From Linepithema humile (Eukaryota; Arthropoda; Insecta; Hymenoptera; Formicidae), in contig NC_090131.1 of NCBI RefSeq assembly GCF_040581485.1, positions 26,672,532 to 26,736,531 on the forward strand: a DNA stretch of 64,000 bases. Direction: 5' to 3'. This document shows positions 60,901 through 64,000 of the stretch, piece by piece; within the stretch, counting starts at the first letter, position 1, and each line of letters begins with the position of its first letter. A program made the translations under genes and the position numbers. The notes under the pieces were generated by a model. The model saw only the letters and a program-made list of their open reading frames with translations, did not search any database and was not told where the DNA came from.

Positions 60901-61078
60901 TATTGATTGCCAGTTGTAAAATAAGTTTTTGCTGTCTCTAACGAAATTGACCATTCGCAGGATTCGGAAATTGAGAGAACCAGCACTAGTCCAGGTCTGG
61001 AAGCTACTCACCGAACACACGCGATTCCGCCGCCGGCGCCTGCAGATTGGGTGAGAAAGGAAAGACTCGGGAAAAAAG
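57931..61078 (+). CDS. Eps8: EPS8-family actin regulator (5' part; PTB and SH3 domains), incomplete at 3' end
   Basis: Five in-phase exons (57931-57973, 58331-58566, 58905-59241, 59395-60614 and 60961-61078) give 651 codons and continue past the window. EPS8 proteins are cytoplasmic adaptors that cap or bundle actin and link receptor and Rac signalling to the cytoskeleton; the closest fly relative is arouser. Seen: a PTB domain (about residues 36-170, MMEHLATFTVTKETG to EMHIFQCQSV), a proline-rich stretch (HIPPPPALPPPEPPLNGV), a conserved central helical region (RDVTILNHCFDDIEKFIARL, then GDGMLTMRAKPPPEMEFIDI and LVHFLFTPLALIV), and an SH3 domain (about 524-580, AKIVQVTYPRTANNDKELTV to VAHVPHTIV). 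The C-terminal SAM/effector region expected in the family is not in the window. Confidence 0.94.
58331..58566 (+). CDS. Eps8: EPS8 coding exon 2 (first half of PTB)
   Basis: Residues 15-93. A Ser/Gly-rich leader precedes EPTYMMEHLATFTVTKETG and QLRLERNWVLIMDNETG. The acceptor is CGTTTCAG and the donor GTAATT. Confidence 0.95.
58905..59241 (+). CDS. Eps8: EPS8 coding exon 3 (second half of PTB, proline-rich)
   Basis: Residues 94-206, AVMERFPAALIQEPTAFTSR, then AEMHIFQCQSVSAQDLVEDL, then a PPPPALPPPEPP run. The acceptor is ACATTTCAG and the donor GTGAAT. Confidence 0.95.
59395..60614 (+). CDS. Eps8: EPS8 coding exon 4 (central region and SH3)
   Basis: Residues 206-612. The acceptor is a CAGCAG tandem: use of the first gives start 59395, and of the second gives 59398 with one residue fewer. 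Both keep the frame. The donor is TATGAG before GTGAGA. An acidic, Tyr-rich linker (about residues 404-495) precedes the SH3 domain. Confidence 0.96.
60961..61078 (+). CDS. Eps8: EPS8 coding exon 5 (proline-containing linker)
   Basis: Residues 613-651, DSEIERTSTSPGLEA, then IPPPAPADWVRKERLGKK. The acceptor is CATTCGCAG and the donor AAAAAAG before GTGAAT. An internal GTGAGA after GATTGG could act as an earlier donor. Confidence 0.88.
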
Positions 61079-62337
61079 GTGAATTTCGATACTTCTAAGC
61101 CATTTATCCAGCTCGCGATTGTGAGTATCCTTGTTTTTACTCGAACACGGGCAATCTCTTATCGGGAAAATCGTTAAGCTACGAAGCGCATCTTTCGTCG
61201 CCTCTCATATAAATAAGTCTCGATTTTTCGAGCAACATTTAATGTCTTCCAAAATCGAAAGATGCTCTCTTAATTCACGACTCCAGAGTCGATTTATTAT
61301 CAAATATAATCGTTAAATGCGATAAAGCTGATATAATAAGAAAGATAAGAAAATACGCGCATCACGTTAGCTTGTAAACGAAATGTAGCATAATTAACCA
61401 TTAGATCACCGTCCACGTCACGTTTCAATTAGCGCATTTGTCGAAGGGTGTTGCAATATCCTATGATTTCCTCTTGAACGTGTACATATACAGAAGTGCG
61501 GGTAAATATTACGTAGACTGAGCCATTCACATGATTGCAACGGGGCGTGGTACTTTTAAGTTCTTCGCATCGCAATTATTCTGATATATCGTTTAGAGTG
61601 ACGCGGATGAATCTTGCTTTTTCTCTACAAGTATATTGCTCTCGCATTCCTTACGAGACCGCGTCTTTATCTCAGCCTCACACACGGCCCGCAACATTGC
61701 AGTCTAAACCGCACGATCGCTGTTCGTAGAGTTAATTACGTTCTCAATGAGTTAGCAATAATTCGTTTATAATGTGAATATTCATAATAATTTTTATTTC
61801 CGAAGGCAGATTGATTATTCCGTCGAGTCTCCTTTATCGTTATCACGCACAGCCGTATCGTTATCGCAGATAGAACAATGTGATTGGCTGGCAGTCAGAA
61901 GTAGAGAAGCGCAATGACGATACGGCGAAGTAAATTATATTGTTGAGGGAAACTAGTTCCCTACGTAATATAATTGTTGTCAGGCATTTTCGTACGAAAG
62001 TTAAGATATATATATTTCGCGACCACGTTATAAAATTCATTAATGATGTAAGCACTCCGTCCGACAATGAGATCTGTTTAGGGACTGTCAGGTATTCGTG
62101 ACTATCAACCACAGATATTTTAAGGCATTCGATAAATCACGAATTTCGCGCTTATCCGAAGTGAGAGAATCGATAATGACGATTGTTAGTCTGGCTCTTA
62201 ACGTGGTTGAGAGTTACCGAATTAGTTTCTAATACGCTGTACTTTTTGATAATCGATTGTACCATCACATATGATATCTTTCTGTATTTATCGACTAACC
62301 AAATTTAGCTATAGTTTATATAATGGCAGAATGAAGA

Positions 62338-62368
<31 letters not shown>

Positions 62369-62467
62369 TATATACGCATTATTTTTTACGCAGAATTATA
62401 TGATATGATGGAGCGTTAACCCACTGAGATCGGGTATCTTTCCGTTAGAAAATATCTATTATATATA
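61079..62467 (+). other. EPS8 intron up to the mariner insertion
   Basis: AT-rich intronic sequence. No further EPS8 exon (SAM domain) was recognised before the window ends. Confidence 0.75.
62337..62374. repeat. (TA)n microsatellite
   Basis: Alternating TA interrupted by one C, about 90 bp upstream of the mariner element. Further TA-rich sequence borders the element on both sides. Confidence 0.9.
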
Positions 62468-63395
62468 TTAGGTTGGTGCAAATGAAATAGCCGTTTTTCG
62501 TATTTTAAACTTTCCGCCTTTGTAGTTCATCTTTCTTTACTCAAATAGTGCTGTATGTATACCATTTGACAAATATATGTCTTAAGTGTGAATTTGTATA
62601 CATAACTTTACTTATTTATTACAGTATTAATTATTGAAGTTCGCATTAAAGGCAACATGGAAAATAAAGAGATTCGTTTAATTTATTTATATGAGTTCAA
62701 ACTCAGTCATAGTGCGGCTGAGGCAACGCAAAACATTAATACTACTTTTGGCGAAGGTTCTGCCAATGAAAGGACGACGAGATGTTGGTTCAAAAAGTTT
62801 CGGTCTGGAGACACAAATCTCGACACTTTACCATGCACCCACTGTCATTGACAACGCCGTTTTGAATGAATACGATTGAAGCAAATCCGAGAACAACGGT
62901 TCGAGAAATTGCAGAAAGACTCAGTATCCATCATTCAACTGTCGTTCGACATTTAAAAGCCATGGGAAAAGTAAAAAAGTTGGATAAATGGGTTCCCCGT
63001 GAACTGATAGAAAAGGAAAAGATGAAACGTTTAGACCACACATTGCGAAAAAAACCGTAAAAAAACTAGACGAGTTGAAGTTCGAAGTTCTTCCTCATCC
63101 TCTTTATTCTCCAGACATTTCACCAACAGATTACCATCTATTTAAGCATCTGAATGGGTTTTTAACTGGGAAAATTTTTCAAGAAGAAAAACTTGTAAAA
63201 AATGCATTCCACGAATTCATCGACCCTCGTTCTTCAGATTTCTTTAAGAATGGCACTTGTATGTTGGCAAAAGTGCATTGAAGTAGATGGAGACTATTTC
63301 GATTAATAAAACAAGTTTTAAATTTGTCAAATAAAAGTCTAAAGTTTATCACTAAAGTAAATTAAAAAACGGCCATTTCATTTGCACCAACCTAA
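62468..63395 (+). mobile_element. Internally deleted mariner (cecropia-like subfamily)
   Basis: 928 bp bounded by about 31-bp terminal inverted repeats (62468-62498 and 63365-63395) that differ at one position. Both begin TTAGGTTGGTGCAAATGAAA and are flanked by TA on each side, the mariner target duplication. The ends resemble the human Hsmar1/MADE1 TIR (TTAGGTTGGTGCAAAAG), which places it with cecropia-type mariners. A full element is about 1.3 kb, so about 350 bp, including most of the catalytic core, is missing. It lies in the sense orientation within the EPS8 intron. Confidence 0.93.
62657..63281 (+). pseudogene. Mariner transposase remnant (frameshifted and deleted)
   Basis: The first piece (62657-62851) has the N-terminal helix-turn-helix, similar to SETMAR (AAEATQNINTTFGEGSANER, then WFKKFRSGD). 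Frame is lost near 62845. A second piece (about 62866-63058) has TVREIAERLSIHHSTVVRHL and GKVKKLDKWVPREL. After a stop, sequence resumes near 63075 with EVLPHPLYSPDISPTDYHLF and FKHLNGFLTGKIF. The third catalytic Asp (YSPDI) survives, but the first two of the D,D34D triad fall in the deletion, so no active enzyme is encoded. Confidence 0.93.
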
Positions 63396-64000
63396 TATAT
63401 ATAAATATATATATAAATAAAGCAATGCAAGTTATACACCGAGTGTGAAACGATATTTTACGTATCATACCTGAACTCAAGCGGTTAAATTAATTGGGAT
63501 AATACTTACATTATATTTTCATTGAAGCTACAGCAAAGTTGTGTGTTTGTCCTTTGTCCTTGGGAGCTTCATTGGAGGAGTGAGAATAAGTTCTACGGAT
63601 TCGATAAAGGCTCTTGATAAGAATCTTGTGGGAAAATATGCAGGAAAGGAGAAGCGGTTTCTTGCTATTACAATACACTTTCATGTTTATTGTATATTCT
63701 CTTTTTTTTTTATCAATAGCTTTTATTGAGACAATTCTTTCTCCTGATCCCGCTTGTACGTGTCGTCGCATGCATTTTGTATGTATTACTGTAAATAAGC
63801 TTGTACAAACGGTAATTGAAGGAAATGTGCTAAAAGAAGAAAAAATATAAAAGAAATGAGAGATAAAAACAGGATTTATAATACTTTCGATTTATTTCAT
63901 TCAATCTCATTTATCTTATAAAAGAAAGAAATTTTTATAAATTTTATCGCAAATAGTATTTGTAATTTCTTCAGCAAATGGGAAATGTTTTTTTTTGTAC
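63396..64000 (+). other. EPS8 intron right of the mariner, no gene seen
   Basis: AT-rich sequence with homopolymer runs. Short ORFs lack recognisable features. Confidence 0.7.

Noticed and set aside
1..64000. CRISPR arrays, operons, phage or bacterial islands
   Set aside because: No regularly spaced repeats or prokaryotic-style gene clusters; all recognised genes are animal, intron-containing genes.

Overview
The window looks like part of an insect nuclear genome, most likely a hymenopteran (ant- or bee-like). The evidence is: split genes with small GT-AG introns and a few very long first introns; AT-rich intergenic DNA alternating with CpG-rich, CpG-undepleted blocks; mariner-family DNA transposon remains; and animal gene families without operons. 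The order is an inference from base composition and gene structure, not a search result.

Four protein-coding genes are supported by exon-by-exon reconstruction. In each, every splice junction has GT-AG ends and every reading phase closes. (1) Positions 27-23518, minus strand: a plastin/fimbrin actin bundler of 638 aa in 4 coding exons, with a 20.6 kb first intron. Only its 3' UTR runs off the left edge. (2) Positions 29379-42578, minus strand: a KDM5 (Lid/JARID1) histone H3K4 demethylase of about 1617 aa in 18 coding exons, with the complete JmjN-ARID-PHD1-JmjC-C5HC2-PLU1-PHD2-PHD3 architecture. (3) Positions 44206-44535, plus strand: an 82-aa mitochondrial complex III subunit 8 (UQCRQ) in two coding exons, divergent from KDM5. 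(4) Positions 57931-61078, plus strand: the 5' part of an EPS8-family actin regulator with PTB and SH3 domains. Its C-terminal exons lie beyond the right edge.

Near the right end, inside the next EPS8 intron, sits an internally deleted and frameshifted cecropia-type mariner (62468-63395) with intact terminal inverted repeats and TA flanks. The remaining sequence is intronic or intergenic. The main blocks are the giant fimbrin intron, the KDM5 first intron, the KDM5/UQCRQ divergent promoter region, and about 13 kb upstream of EPS8 that includes a CpG-rich candidate promoter at about 45.6-46.2 kb.

The genes do not form a pathway, although fimbrin and EPS8 both act on actin filaments. The most unusual signals are a 236-nt near-palindrome that fills most of a 312-bp KDM5 intron, two possible KDM5 C-termini, a GGC-repeat KDM5 5' leader, and a short minus-strand transcript-like unit at 45.2-45.6 kb whose frame is interrupted by one TGA. 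I found no convincing new multi-gene system.
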